This document shows positions 25,133 through 32,833 of a stretch of 64,000 nucleotides of DNA, one piece after another; the stretch's first letter is position 1, and each line of letters begins with the position of its first letter. Below the pieces are notes generated by a model. That model saw only the letters and a list, made by a program, of their open reading frames with translations. It made no database searches and was not told where the DNA came from. The stretch comes from Luteipulveratus mongoliensis (GTDB taxonomy: Bacteria; Actinomycetota; Actinomycetes; Actinomycetales; Dermatophilaceae). The position numbers and the translations under genes are program-made. The stretch is taken from contig NZ_CP011112.1 of the NCBI RefSeq assembly GCF_001190945.1, positions 2,170,001 through 2,234,000 on the forward strand, read 5' to 3'.

Positions 25133-27439
25133 TCACCGTACCTGCGCGCGGACCGTCTCGGCGACGGTCGTGAGGGTCAGATGACGACCGTCGGCCTCCC
25201 AGTCCAGGGGCAGCACGCTGGCGAGGGCGGCCTGACAGGCAACGGCCTGGTCGCCGGTCGCCAGCTCGACGAACAACGTCCACTCACCGGCCGGGGCGCC
25301 CGGCTGGATCGGCTGGTCGACCTCGGGGATGAGCTGTGCCGACGGCACCGTGACCTGCCAACGGCCGTCGGCGCGTACGACGTCACAGCTCGCCTCGGCG
25401 TAGTCGTCCGAGCCCGGCAGGAAGCGGCGCCAGGAGAAGGCGGTCGGCGGGAGGCTGGACCACTCGACGCCCTCGACCACGAGGTCGGACCCATCGACCC
25501 GCGCGGTCACCGCGGACGGGTTGGCCGGGCCGTGGGTCAGGTTGGCCAGCCCGAACGGCGTGCGTACGAGAGAGACCAGCTCGTCGCCGGACTCCAGGGA
25601 CACGGCACCGTGGTGCGCGGGCCAGGTGAGGTTGTGCGAGCCGAGGTCGGTGTCCAGGCGCAGCGCCCGCACCGAGCGGAGGGTGAACGGGTCGTCGGGG
25701 TAGTCACCCTCCAGCGCCTGCTCGCCCGGGATCCGCGCGATGACCCGCGAGCCTCGCTCGTCCTCGATCACCTCGGCAGCGATGGTGACCGGCGTGGCTG
25801 GCGCCGTGCGCGCGATCACCACATCGGCGCGCCGCAGCCGGTCCGGGCTGAGGCACTCGAGCACCAGGTGGCCATCGGTGGCACTGGCGCCGGTGACTAT
25901 GACCGGGTCGGCCACCCGGTGCAGCACGTAGGCACCCTTGGTGCCGCGGCCGGGCTGGATCCACTCGTGATCGCTGAGCCAGTGCCCGTGCGGATAGTTG
26001 GGACTGCCGCCGCGCGGGCCACCCAGGTGCGCCTTGCGACGCATGCTGCCCACGCGCAGGTCGAGCTCGAAGCGCAGCGGCCAGACCAGCTCGTACTCCT
26101 TGTCGACCTGCTCGAGGTCGACGCTCACCTCGAAGCCGACAAGCGTGCGGTCGGCGTGCTGATCGACAGTCTCGAACCGCTTGACTGCCAACGGAATTCG
26201 CTGGATGCCATTGATGAGGGAGGCTTCCAGCTCGGAGTCCGCGACCATCGGCAGGTGGCTGATCTCAGCGGTGCCGCGCAGGGTGACGGTGCTGCCCATC
26301 CAGGCGACGTGGTCGACCGTGCTGCGCAGCCGCAGGGACGTCATCGGGTAGGCGTAGGTCTTGGCGGGCGCGGTGGAGCGGCCCCGGCCAGGGAAGTCGG
26401 CGTCGAACTCCCACGGCCGGCTCCGGCGTCGGTGGACGTGACCGCCGCCGACCAGGCCGCCCTCGTCACGGAACACCGCAAGGTCGTGCAGCAGCTCCGC
26501 ATCGCCGGCGCGCAGGGCGTGCCACTGGATCTGATCGAAGCGCGGACGTGAGCCGATGTTGACCTGGAGCCTGTTGACGAGGCGCTGGCCGAGCTCGATG
26601 GTGCGCTCGACGTCCTCCTCGGGTACGACCGCGAAGGCCTGGGCGAGCGCGATCACGTCGATGAACGTGAAGTAGTCGTGCGTCGCCTGCCGCACCTCGG
26701 GCGACGCCTGCTGGTCGAGGATGTCCAGCACCATCTCGGCCGAGACGACTCGGTCGAGCAGGTTGTCGTAGCGGAAGACCTGCTGGGTGATCGAGTCGCC
26801 CGACTCACGCTCGCGCCAGAAATAGGTCGGGGTGTTGATCACGTCGACGGTCAACGCGTCGAGGTGCGCCTTCAGCGTGACGGGATAGTCCTCGTACCGG
26901 ATCGGCGGGAAGGCGTAGCCGTATTCGTCCCAGAACGAGCGGCGGTAGACCTTGTTCCAGACCATCCGGTCCATGACCAGCTCGGGCCGCTCGAGCACGT
27001 GGGTCGCGAGTCTCGGTGTGGCGCAAGGCTTCTGGTGAGTCCAGGACTGGCGTACGCCGGACGTACGGCTGAAGCGCTTGGCGTTGCCGAGGACGAACGA
27101 GGAGCCGGTGCGCTGCAGGCTGCCGACCATCTGGGCGTAGGCGTTGAACGGCACCAGGTCGTCGGAGTCGACGTAGGTGATGAACTCGCCGTGGGCGTGC
27201 GCCGTGCCCGTGTTGCGCGCTGGCCCGAGGCCCTGGTTCTCCTGGATGACCAGCTTGAACCGCTCGTCGCGAGCGCAGAAGCGCTCGGCGATCTCGATGC
27301 TGTTGTCGGGCGAGCCGTCATCGACCATGACGACCTCGAAGTCGGTCAGGGTCTGGCGGCGCAGCGACTCGAGGCAGTCATGCAGGTAGGCCTCGACGCC
27401 GTAGTAGGGAACGACGATCGACAGCAGGGGAGTAGGCAC
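25133..27439 (-). CDS. family 2 glycosyltransferase with long C-terminal region (wall polymer type)
   Basis: 768 residues. GT-A domain 1 to about 300: SIVVPYYGVEAYLHDCLESL, VMVDDGSPDNS (38-47), GLGPARNTG, and YVDSDDLVP with the metal-binding Asp91-Asp94. RYEDYPVTLKAHL (about 183) is the base-side motif. The remaining ~450 residues include beta-rich modules (AWMGSTVTLRGTAEISHL...) like the C-terminal regions of actinobacterial glycosyltransferases near TagF-type wall genes. In the pseH-pseI operon between pseI (12-nt gap) and the QHDW gene (8-nt gap), so it likely builds the nonulosonate-containing polymer. Confidence 0.82.
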   Translation of the reverse strand: MPTPLLSIVVPYYGVEAYLHDCLESLRRQTLTDFEVVMVDDGSPDNSIEIAERFCARDERFKLVIQENQGLGPARNTGTAHAHGEFITYVDSDDLVPFNAYAQMVGSLQRTGSSFVLGNAKRFSRTSGVRQSWTHQKPCATPRLATHVLERPELVMDRMVWNKVYRRSFWDEYGYAFPPIRYEDYPVTLKAHLDALTVDVINTPTYFWRERESGDSITQQVFRYDNLLDRVVSAEMVLDILDQQASPEVRQATHDYFTFIDVIALAQAFAVVPEEDVERTIELGQRLVNRLQVNIGSRPRFDQIQWHALRAGDAELLHDLAVFRDEGGLVGGGHVHRRRSRPWEFDADFPGRGRSTAPAKTYAYPMTSLRLRSTVDHVAWMGSTVTLRGTAEISHLPMVADSELEASLINGIQRIPLAVKRFETVDQHADRTLVGFEVSVDLEQVDKEYELVWPLRFELDLRVGSMRRKAHLGGPRGGSPNYPHGHWLSDHEWIQPGRGTKGAYVLHRVADPVIVTGASATDGHLVLECLSPDRLRRADVVIARTAPATPVTIAAEVIEDERGSRVIARIPGEQALEGDYPDDPFTLRSVRALRLDTDLGSHNLTWPAHHGAVSLESGDELVSLVRTPFGLANLTHGPANPSAVTARVDGSDLVVEGVEWSSLPPTAFSWRRFLPGSDDYAEASCDVVRADGRWQVTVPSAQLIPEVDQPIQPGAPAGEWTLFVELATGDQAVACQAALASVLPLDWEADGRHLTLTTVAETVRAQVR

Positions 27440-27451
27440 GCGCGCCCCGGG

Positions 27452-28507
27452 CTAGAAGAGGTCCCAGGACAGCGCGGTGCCCTTGGGCACGTCCTGGGTG
27501 AAGGTGCGGCCCTGGACGAGATCGAAGGTGTCGGGGGCCAGGCCGTTGGCCGGGCGGATCGACCGGACGTTGTCCGGGGTGATCGCGTCGCCCGCCTTGA
27601 CGTCCGCCACGACGTAGAGCGAGCGGCGGAACCGCAGGCCCTCCTTCTCCTGCTGGCGAGCACCGATCCGCGCCTGTCCCAGGCACTGCCAACCGACCTT
27701 GGTCTGGGACACCAGCGCCTCGAGCTCGTCCGGCTCGCTGGAGAACGCCGAGTCCACGCCGCCGCCCTCGCGCTGCAGCGTCACGTGCTTCTCGACCAGA
27801 CAGGCGCCGAGGGCGACCGCAGTGATGGCGGCGCCGATGCCGATGGTGTGGTCGGAGTAGCCGATCAGCGTGCCGAGCGCATCGGCCATCACGGGGATGC
27901 CGCGCAGGTTGGACTCGCTGGGGTCGGCCGGGTAGTTGGCCGTGCACGCCAGGACCACGATCTGCTCGTTGCCGGTGCTGCGCGCGGCCTCGACGGCTGC
28001 GTTGATCTCACCGAGTGAGGCCATGCCGGTGGAGATGATGATCGGCTTGCCCTTGGACGCCGCGAGCCGGATGAGCGGCAGGTCGACGATCTCGGACGAC
28101 GCGATCTTGTACGCCGGTGCGCCCAGCTCCTCGAGCAGGTCGATGGCGGTCGGGTCGAACGGCGAGGAGAAGACCGTGATGCCGACCTTCTTGGCCTCTT
28201 CGAAGATCGGTGCGTGCCACTCCCACGGGGTGTGCGCCTCGGTGTAGAGGTCCCAGAGCGTACGACCGCCCCACAGCTCGTGGCCCTCGGACAGCCGGAA
28301 GTCAGGCGAGTCCGACTCGATGGTGATCGTCTCGGGCTTGTAGGTCTGCAGCTTGACCGCGTGCGCGCCGGCCTTGGCGGCCATGCGGACGATCTCCAGT
28401 GCCTTGTCCAGCGAACCGTCGTGGTTGCCGGACATCTCGGCGATGATGTAGGGCTCGTGCTCCGGACCGATCGAGTGCGGGCCGATCTTGATGTCGGGCA
28501 GGGTCAT
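27452..28507 (-). CDS. pseI: PseI: pseudaminic acid synthase
   Basis: 351 residues. The TIM-barrel domain contains YIIAEMSGNHDGSLDKALE, VKLQTYKPETITIES, HTPWEWHAPIFEEA, SSPFDPTAIDLLEELGAPAYKIAS, and SDHTIGIGAAITAVALGACLVEKHVTL, all characteristic of PseI more than of sialic or legionaminic synthases. The C-terminal SAF domain (about 285-345) includes RRSLYVVADVKAGDAIT and IRPANGLAPD. It condenses the 6-deoxy altrose derivative with phosphoenolpyruvate to give pseudaminic acid. Follows pseH by 3 nt. Confidence 0.95.
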   Translation of the reverse strand: MTLPDIKIGPHSIGPEHEPYIIAEMSGNHDGSLDKALEIVRMAAKAGAHAVKLQTYKPETITIESDSPDFRLSEGHELWGGRTLWDLYTEAHTPWEWHAPIFEEAKKVGITVFSSPFDPTAIDLLEELGAPAYKIASSEIVDLPLIRLAASKGKPIIISTGMASLGEINAAVEAARSTGNEQIVVLACTANYPADPSESNLRGIPVMADALGTLIGYSDHTIGIGAAITAVALGACLVEKHVTLQREGGGVDSAFSSEPDELEALVSQTKVGWQCLGQARIGARQQEKEGLRFRRSLYVVADVKAGDAITPDNVRSIRPANGLAPDTFDLVQGRTFTQDVPKGTALSWDLF

Positions 28508-28510
28508 GGG

Positions 28511-29023
28511 TCAGGCCTTCTGCTGGTCTCGGGTACGGCGGATGCGGTGCACGAGCGTGGGTTTGCCACCGACCTCGCGCTCGTAGGAGTCGATCTCCTC
28601 GAAGCCGCTGCGCTGGTTCATGCTGCGCACGGCCTCGTTGTGGTCCAGGACCTCGCCCTCCAGGATGTCCAGACCGAGCTCCTCGAAGGCGTAGCGGGCC
28701 CCTTCGCGCTGGATCTGCATCCAGGCGGGGAGCAGCGTGCCCGACGCCGTCAGGCCCGCGTTGTCGAGGTAGTAGCCCCACATCCCGGAGCGCGGGCTGG
28801 TGCCCTCCGGGGTGATGTCGAAGAAGTTCACGACGCCGGCCGGCTGGTCGCGGCGCTCGTACATCAGCACCAGGCGGGACGGGTCCTGCTTGACCGCGGC
28901 CCACCACTGCTCGTGCATCTCCGGGGTGATCTCGTCCTGGGTCAGGGAGACCGCCTGGACGTCGGGATGATTGCGCCAGACGCGGACGGACTCCTGGTCG
29001 GCGTCCGTGGCGGGGCGAAGCAT
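28511..29023 (-). CDS. pseH: PseH-like N-acyltransferase (GNAT fold)
   Basis: 170 residues of GNAT fold: LRPATDADQESVRVWRNHPDVQ at the N-terminus, MWGYYLDNAG (the FGYY-type motif of PseH), FEELGLDILEGEVLDHNEAVRSMNQRSGFEE as motif A/B region. PseH normally N-acetylates the 4-amino group of the PseC product with acetyl-CoA. The acyl carrier protein and ketoreductase on the opposite strand raise the possibility that this one uses another acyl donor. First gene of its operon; GGAGG lies about 10 nt before the ATG. Confidence 0.85.
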   Translation of the reverse strand: MLRPATDADQESVRVWRNHPDVQAVSLTQDEITPEMHEQWWAAVKQDPSRLVLMYERRDQPAGVVNFFDITPEGTSPRSGMWGYYLDNAGLTASGTLLPAWMQIQREGARYAFEELGLDILEGEVLDHNEAVRSMNQRSGFEEIDSYEREVGGKPTLVHRIRRTRDQQKA

Positions 29024-29094
29024 GAAGAAGCCTCCGGAAGAGTTGAAGGGGGCGGGGGCGGGAGCGGCTAGGGCGGTCGGGCGGGGGAGGCATT

Positions 29095-29100
29095 TACACT
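29095..29100 (+). promoter_or_regulatory. -10 box for acyl carrier protein operon
   Basis: TACACT in the divergent space between pseH and the carrier-protein gene, giving a leader of about 40 nt that includes a short GCCCGG-CC-CCGGGC hairpin (about 29107-29121). No good -35 is visible. Confidence 0.4.
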
Positions 29101-29146
29101 ACAACGGGCCCGGCCCCGGGCATTCATCCGATGACAGCGAGGATCA

Positions 29147-29401
29147 ATGAGCACGCAGCTCAGCCGTGACCAGGTGCGCACCATGATGGCCGAGGTGCTG
29201 TCCGCGCAGGGCAAGGAGCTCCCGGCCGATGACTCGGCCTCCCTGGAGACCATCGGATTCCGGTCGCTGGACTTCTCCGAGCTGGCGCTGCGCGTCGAGG
29301 ACGAGATCGGCGACGAGCTCAACTTCGACGCCCCCGGTCTGCGCGCGATCGAGACCATCGGTGACGTCCTGGACTTCCTCGAGCAGCTGCAGACGGCGTG
29401 A
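29147..29401 (+). CDS. acyl carrier protein
   Basis: 84 residues, acidic, four-helix ACP pattern. The phosphopantetheine site is IGFRSLDFSEL with Ser40 (Arg replaces the usual Asp before Ser). ATG at 29147 with GAGG about 8 nt upstream. It overlaps the following AMP-ligase gene by 4 nt, so the two are made together; the ketoreductase follows. The setting suggests a dedicated carrier for a short acyl group used in sugar acylation, not fatty-acid synthesis. Divergent from pseH, the N-acyltransferase. Confidence 0.88.
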   Translation: MSTQLSRDQVRTMMAEVLSAQGKELPADDSASLETIGFRSLDFSELALRVEDEIGDELNFDAPGLRAIETIGDVLDFLEQLQTA

Positions 29402-30621
29402 CGCAACCCGCTGAGCCCGTCGGTGCGGGCAACCGCATCATCACGGCCGGGTACGACGGTCCTTGGAGTGGACTGCCCGGTTTGCCGAATCTGCCGCCGG
29501 CCGCCGCTGTGCTCGTCGCCGACAACACCGAAGCCGTGCGAGCGGTCTGGCAGGCCGCGACCACGCCGCGCGAGACGCTGGTCGCGGCCTCGACGCGGGT
29601 CGGGGACGAGCAGGCCCAGGGGTTCCGGGAGAGCGGCCTGGCAGTCGTACGCGCCGGGCAGGTAGAGCCGGCCCTCACCGAGCGGGAGCCCGAGGTCGGG
29701 CGGGTCTGGTTGCTGACGTCCGGCTCGACCGGGCGACCCAAGCAGGTCGCGCACACCCTCGAGTCGCTGACGACCGTCGCCGGTGACCCTCCGCCGCGCA
29801 CCTGGCTGTGTCCTTATGCGACCGGCGCGTACGCGTGGTGGCAGGTCGTCACCTTGTCGCTGTCGCTGCCCGGTCAGGACGTGCTCTTCATCGAGCCGAG
29901 CGAGCTGGACCGCTGGCCGAAGATGGCGCTCGACGCCGGCGTTACGGCCGCCTCAGGTACACCGACCTTCTGGCGACAGGCGCTGTTCCGTTCCGGCGAT
30001 GTGCTGGCTCAGCTGCCGCTGGAGCAGATCACCCTCGGCGGCGAGCCGGTCGACCAGGCGATCCTGACCCGGCTGCGCGAGGTCTACCCGGAGGCGCGGA
30101 TCTCCTGGATCTACGCCTCGTCCGAGGCCGGCGCGGCGATCGTCGTGCACGACGGGCTGGCGGGCTTCCCCGCCGCCTGGCTGGACCGCGAGACGCCGGG
30201 TCGCCCGCGGCTGTCGATCGTCGACGGCGAGCTGGTCATTGCCTCGTCCAAGGCGGCCGAAGGTATGGACGCCGCCATCCGCACCGGTGACCGCGCCGAG
30301 ATCGTGGACGACCGCGTACTCATCACCGGCCGGATCGCCTCCGACGAGATCAACGTCGGTGGCTCCAAGGCGTCGGCGTCCAAGGTGCGTGGCGTCCTGC
30401 TCGACCACCCGGACGTCGAGTGGGCTGCCGTCCGCGGACGCAAGGCACCCCTGGTCGGTCAGGTGGTGATGGCCGAGGTCGTGCTGACCGAAGGCTCCTC
30501 GACCACCGACGTCGAGCTGACCGCGTGGTGCGCCGCACGACTGCCTGACTACTCCGTGCCGCGCCGGCTGCGCGTGCTGCCCGAGATCCCGATCAAGGAG
30601 ACCCTGAAGAGCGATGTCTGA
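29398..30621 (+). CDS. short AMP-forming acyl ligase (acyl-ACP/CoA synthetase-like)
   Basis: 407 residues. The P-loop TSGSTGRPKQVAHT is at about 104-117, GGEPVDQAIL and IYASSEAG follow as in the ANL family, and ITGRIASDEINVGGSKAS (about 310-327) is the hinge region. The C-terminal motif reads PIKETLKSDV in place of PKTxxGKI, so the position of the catalytic Lys is uncertain. It is about 100 residues shorter than typical acyl-CoA synthetases. Probably loads an acid onto the carrier protein encoded just upstream. Confidence 0.8.
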   Translation: MTQPAEPVGAGNRIITAGYDGPWSGLPGLPNLPPAAAVLVADNTEAVRAVWQAATTPRETLVAASTRVGDEQAQGFRESGLAVVRAGQVEPALTEREPEVGRVWLLTSGSTGRPKQVAHTLESLTTVAGDPPPRTWLCPYATGAYAWWQVVTLSLSLPGQDVLFIEPSELDRWPKMALDAGVTAASGTPTFWRQALFRSGDVLAQLPLEQITLGGEPVDQAILTRLREVYPEARISWIYASSEAGAAIVVHDGLAGFPAAWLDRETPGRPRLSIVDGELVIASSKAAEGMDAAIRTGDRAEIVDDRVLITGRIASDEINVGGSKASASKVRGVLLDHPDVEWAAVRGRKAPLVGQVVMAEVVLTEGSSTTDVELTAWCAARLPDYSVPRRLRVLPEIPIKETLKSDV

Positions 30622-31363
30622 CCCCACCGGCCCCATCCCCGCAGCCCAGTGCGTGCTCATCACCGGCGGCACCAAGGGCCTGGGCCTCGAGCTCGTCCGG
30701 GACACCCTCGCGCAGGGCGCCAAGGTGGCGACCTTCTCCCGCTCGCTGACACCGGAGATCGAGGCGCTGCGCAAGGAGCACCCTGACCGGCTCTTCGTCG
30801 CCTCGCTCGACATCAACGACGAGGCCGGGGCCAAGACGTTCCTCAAGGACGCCTCCGCCGCGCTCGGGCCGATCGACTCGCTCGTCAACAACGCGGCCAT
30901 CGGGCAGGACTCGATGCACCTGCACACCTCGCCCGAGCGCATCGCGCAGATCGTCCAGACCAACCTGACCGCGCCGCTGATCCTGACCCGGGCCTTCATC
31001 CGGCACGCGATGGCCAAGGTCGGCCGTGGCCGCATCGTCATGGTCACCTCGATCTGCGCCCAGCGCGGCTACTCCGGCCTCGTCGCGTACTCCGCGACCA
31101 AGGGCGGGCTCGACTCGGCGATGCGCACTCTCGCGCGTGAGATGCACGGACGGTTCATGGTCAACTCCGTGGCCCCGGGCTTCTTCGACTCCGAGATGTC
31201 CTCCGTGCTCGGCACCGAGCAGCTGTCCACCATCGCGCGGCGTACGCCGTCGGGTCGCATGGTCACCCCGACCAACATCGCGCCGGTCGTGCGCTCGCTG
31301 CTGTTCGACGACACCAACATGAACGGCCAGGTCGTCGTCATTGATGGCGGCGGCTCGATCTAG
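30614..31363 (+). CDS. FabG-like 3-oxoacyl reductase (SDR)
   Basis: 249 residues of classical SDR: ITGGTKGLGLE (16-26), NNAA (92-95), catalytic Ser146, Tyr159, Lys163 (YSATK), and VAPGFFDSEM. The ending VVVIDGGGSI is typical of FabG-type enzymes. Expected to reduce a 3-oxoacyl-ACP to 3-hydroxyacyl-ACP with NADPH. Overlaps the ligase gene by 8 nt and ends just before a 19-bp hairpin. With the carrier protein and ligase it makes a compact acyl-supply cassette. A sugar-reductase role is the alternative. Confidence 0.82.
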   Translation: MSDPTGPIPAAQCVLITGGTKGLGLELVRDTLAQGAKVATFSRSLTPEIEALRKEHPDRLFVASLDINDEAGAKTFLKDASAALGPIDSLVNNAAIGQDSMHLHTSPERIAQIVQTNLTAPLILTRAFIRHAMAKVGRGRIVMVTSICAQRGYSGLVAYSATKGGLDSAMRTLAREMHGRFMVNSVAPGFFDSEMSSVLGTEQLSTIARRTPSGRMVTPTNIAPVVRSLLFDDTNMNGQVVVIDGGGSI

Positions 31364-31366
31364 TCC

Positions 31367-31828
31367 ATGCGCTTGATCCAAGAGGTCTCCTGGGGCGATG
31401 CCCCGGGAGACCTCTTGGCTTCTGTCGCGACCCCGTCGTCACTGACGGTCGACGCGTCGGTCTCGCGGACGTCGTACCCCTCGTCGTCGCGGACCTACCT
31501 CGCCGATGGCAGAGGCGTGGCGTGGACTGCATTGGCACCCAACGGTTTTCGGCTGGCGATCGACGCCGAGCTGGTGGCGCAACGGGTGCCGCCTGCCGTC
31601 GTACGCCGCGCTCGGCTGACCGAACCCGTCGAGCCCGTGGACTTCTGGCGGCGGTGGACACAGGCCGAGGTGCTCGCCAAGCTGCTCGACGTCCCGATCC
31701 TGTTGTGGGTGCGTACGCATCGCCTGGTCGCGCCGACCGAGCTGGACGCGTCGGTGGCCTTGCGGACCGTGCTGTACGACGACCTCGTCATCACCTTCGG
31801 CCTCGCCCGGGAGGGCGCGGCCGACTAG
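31367..31828 (+). CDS. 4'-phosphopantetheinyl transferase-like protein (divergent)
   Basis: 153 residues. FRLAIDAELV (about 61-70) fits the G(I/V)DxE magnesium motif and FWRRWTQAEVLAKLL (about 92-106) fits the WxxKEAxxK motif of Sfp/AcpS-superfamily enzymes, with Gln in place of the first Lys. This would activate the nearby carrier protein. The ATG at 31367 places a strong hairpin in the first 17 codons; TTG at 31415 or GTG at 31517 are alternative starts. Tail-to-tail with the hydrolase gene, overlapping by 4 nt. Confidence 0.55.
   Translation: MRLIQEVSWGDAPGDLLASVATPSSLTVDASVSRTSYPSSSRTYLADGRGVAWTALAPNGFRLAIDAELVAQRVPPAVVRRARLTEPVEPVDFWRRWTQAEVLAKLLDVPILLWVRTHRLVAPTELDASVALRTVLYDDLVITFGLAREGAAD
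31378..31418. terminator. 19-bp hairpin after the ketoreductase gene
   Basis: Arms CCAAGAGGTCTCCTGGGGC (31378-31396) and GCCCCGGGAGACCTCTTGG (31400-31418), 3-nt loop, one G-T pair. It starts 15 bp after the ketoreductase stop and lies within the start of the next reading frame. There is no U-run beyond a short CTTGGCTTCT, so it may be a terminator or an attenuator. Confidence 0.7.
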
Positions 31829-32658
31829 CCGTCGTGGGTCGCGGTGACGAGCGTTCGCAGCGGCGCGGCGACCTCGTCCGGCTGCTCGATCCACGGGAGA
31901 TGTCCTGCGCGACGCACCGGGCGCAGCTGTGCGCCACGTGTCGCATCTGCGAGCTGGCGGGCGTTGTCGAGCGGACGAGGGTCCTCGGTGCCGTGGATGA
32001 ATGTCACCGGGCAGGTGACGGACGCGGCCCAGGCGACACAGTCCTCGTCGGTGAACGTCAACGCCTTGTTGGCCCGCGTGTTGATCGCCAGATCGACCTC
32101 GGCCATCGGTCGCGCGAGCTCGATGCCTTGCGTGGCGTCGGCGTAGTCGGTGGCCCAGTGAAGCTGTCGCCACTCGGTCTCCTCGGCTGCGGTGCGCACG
32201 GTGCGTTCTTCCAGGTCGCCCAGGCGCGCCGCGAACGGACGTCCCCGCCTCGCGCGCTCGCGCATGAACGGCGTCTGCCAGTCGCCGATCCCGACACCCG
32301 AGACGTAGCCCAGGCCGGCGGTGTGCGAGGGGTGTCCTGAGGCGTACGCGAGGGCAAGCGTGGCGCCGAAGGAGTGGCCGATGACGGTCCAGCGGTCATA
32401 GCCGGCCGCGGCGCGCAGGGCGTCGAGGTCGGCGACGTACTGGGACATCGAGTACGGGCCGCCGATGTCGCTGCGTCCGCACCCGCGCTGGTCGTAGCGA
32501 TGGACGAGGGTGAGGTCGTCGATCAGGGCCGCGAGCGGGGCGAGGTAGTCCCACAGACCGGGGCCGCCGTGCACGAGGACGACGGGCGGATGGGCGCCCG
32601 GCGATCCGGTCGTCCAGGTCGCGAGTCGGTGGCCATCCGGCATGGGCGTGAGGCGCAT
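31825..32658 (-). CDS. alpha/beta hydrolase, proline-iminopeptidase-like
   Basis: 277 residues. HGGPGLWDYL is the oxyanion motif, GHSFGATLAL carries the nucleophile Ser, HGTEDPRPLDNA the Asp, and AGHLPWIEQPDE the His. It resembles proline iminopeptidases and related S33 hydrolases. The ATG at 32658 is favoured because TACGCT lies 6 nt upstream (leaderless) and homologues start close to MRLTPMPDGHRL; an in-frame ATG at 32736 would add 26 polar residues. Probably not part of the glycan locus. Confidence 0.8.
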   Translation of the reverse strand: MRLTPMPDGHRLATWTTGSPGAHPPVVLVHGGPGLWDYLAPLAALIDDLTLVHRYDQRGCGRSDIGGPYSMSQYVADLDALRAAAGYDRWTVIGHSFGATLALAYASGHPSHTAGLGYVSGVGIGDWQTPFMRERARRGRPFAARLGDLEERTVRTAAEETEWRQLHWATDYADATQGIELARPMAEVDLAINTRANKALTFTDEDCVAWAASVTCPVTFIHGTEDPRPLDNARQLADATRGAQLRPVRRAGHLPWIEQPDEVAAPLRTLVTATHDG

Positions 32659-32664
32659 AGCGCG

Positions 32665-32670
32665 AGCGTA
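32665..32670 (-). promoter_or_regulatory. -10 box, leaderless hydrolase mRNA
   Basis: TACGCT on the minus strand, 6 nt before the ATG at 32658. Confidence 0.5.
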
Positions 32671-32798
32671 CGTCGCGGTTGCGGCCGGGTGGTCGCGGTG
32701 GGTGTCAGTGGTCGATGGCAGGCTGTTGTCGGCCATGTCTGGAACTCTTTGTGGCAGCGAAAAGCATTGGCAATGAAGATGATTGGGCACATTCCGGG

Positions 32799-32827
32799 TT
32801 GACCGTGGATTCGAACATGTGTATGGT
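32799..32827 (+). promoter_or_regulatory. near-consensus sigma-A promoter of DUF222/HNH gene
   Basis: TTGACC (32799-32804), a 17-bp spacer, TATGGT (32822-32827), then 6 nt to the ATG at 32834. The best-formed promoter in the window, in a locally AT-richer stretch; the mRNA should be leaderless. Confidence 0.75.
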
Positions 32828-32833
32828 CTCTGC

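Noticed and set aside
12259-29023. Legionaminic or sialic acid pathway as alternative reading of the locus
   Set aside because: The inverting-dehydratase TDK motif of PseB, the PseC signature and the PseI-specific motifs favour pseudaminic acid, and no NeuC/LegG-type hydrolysing epimerase is present.
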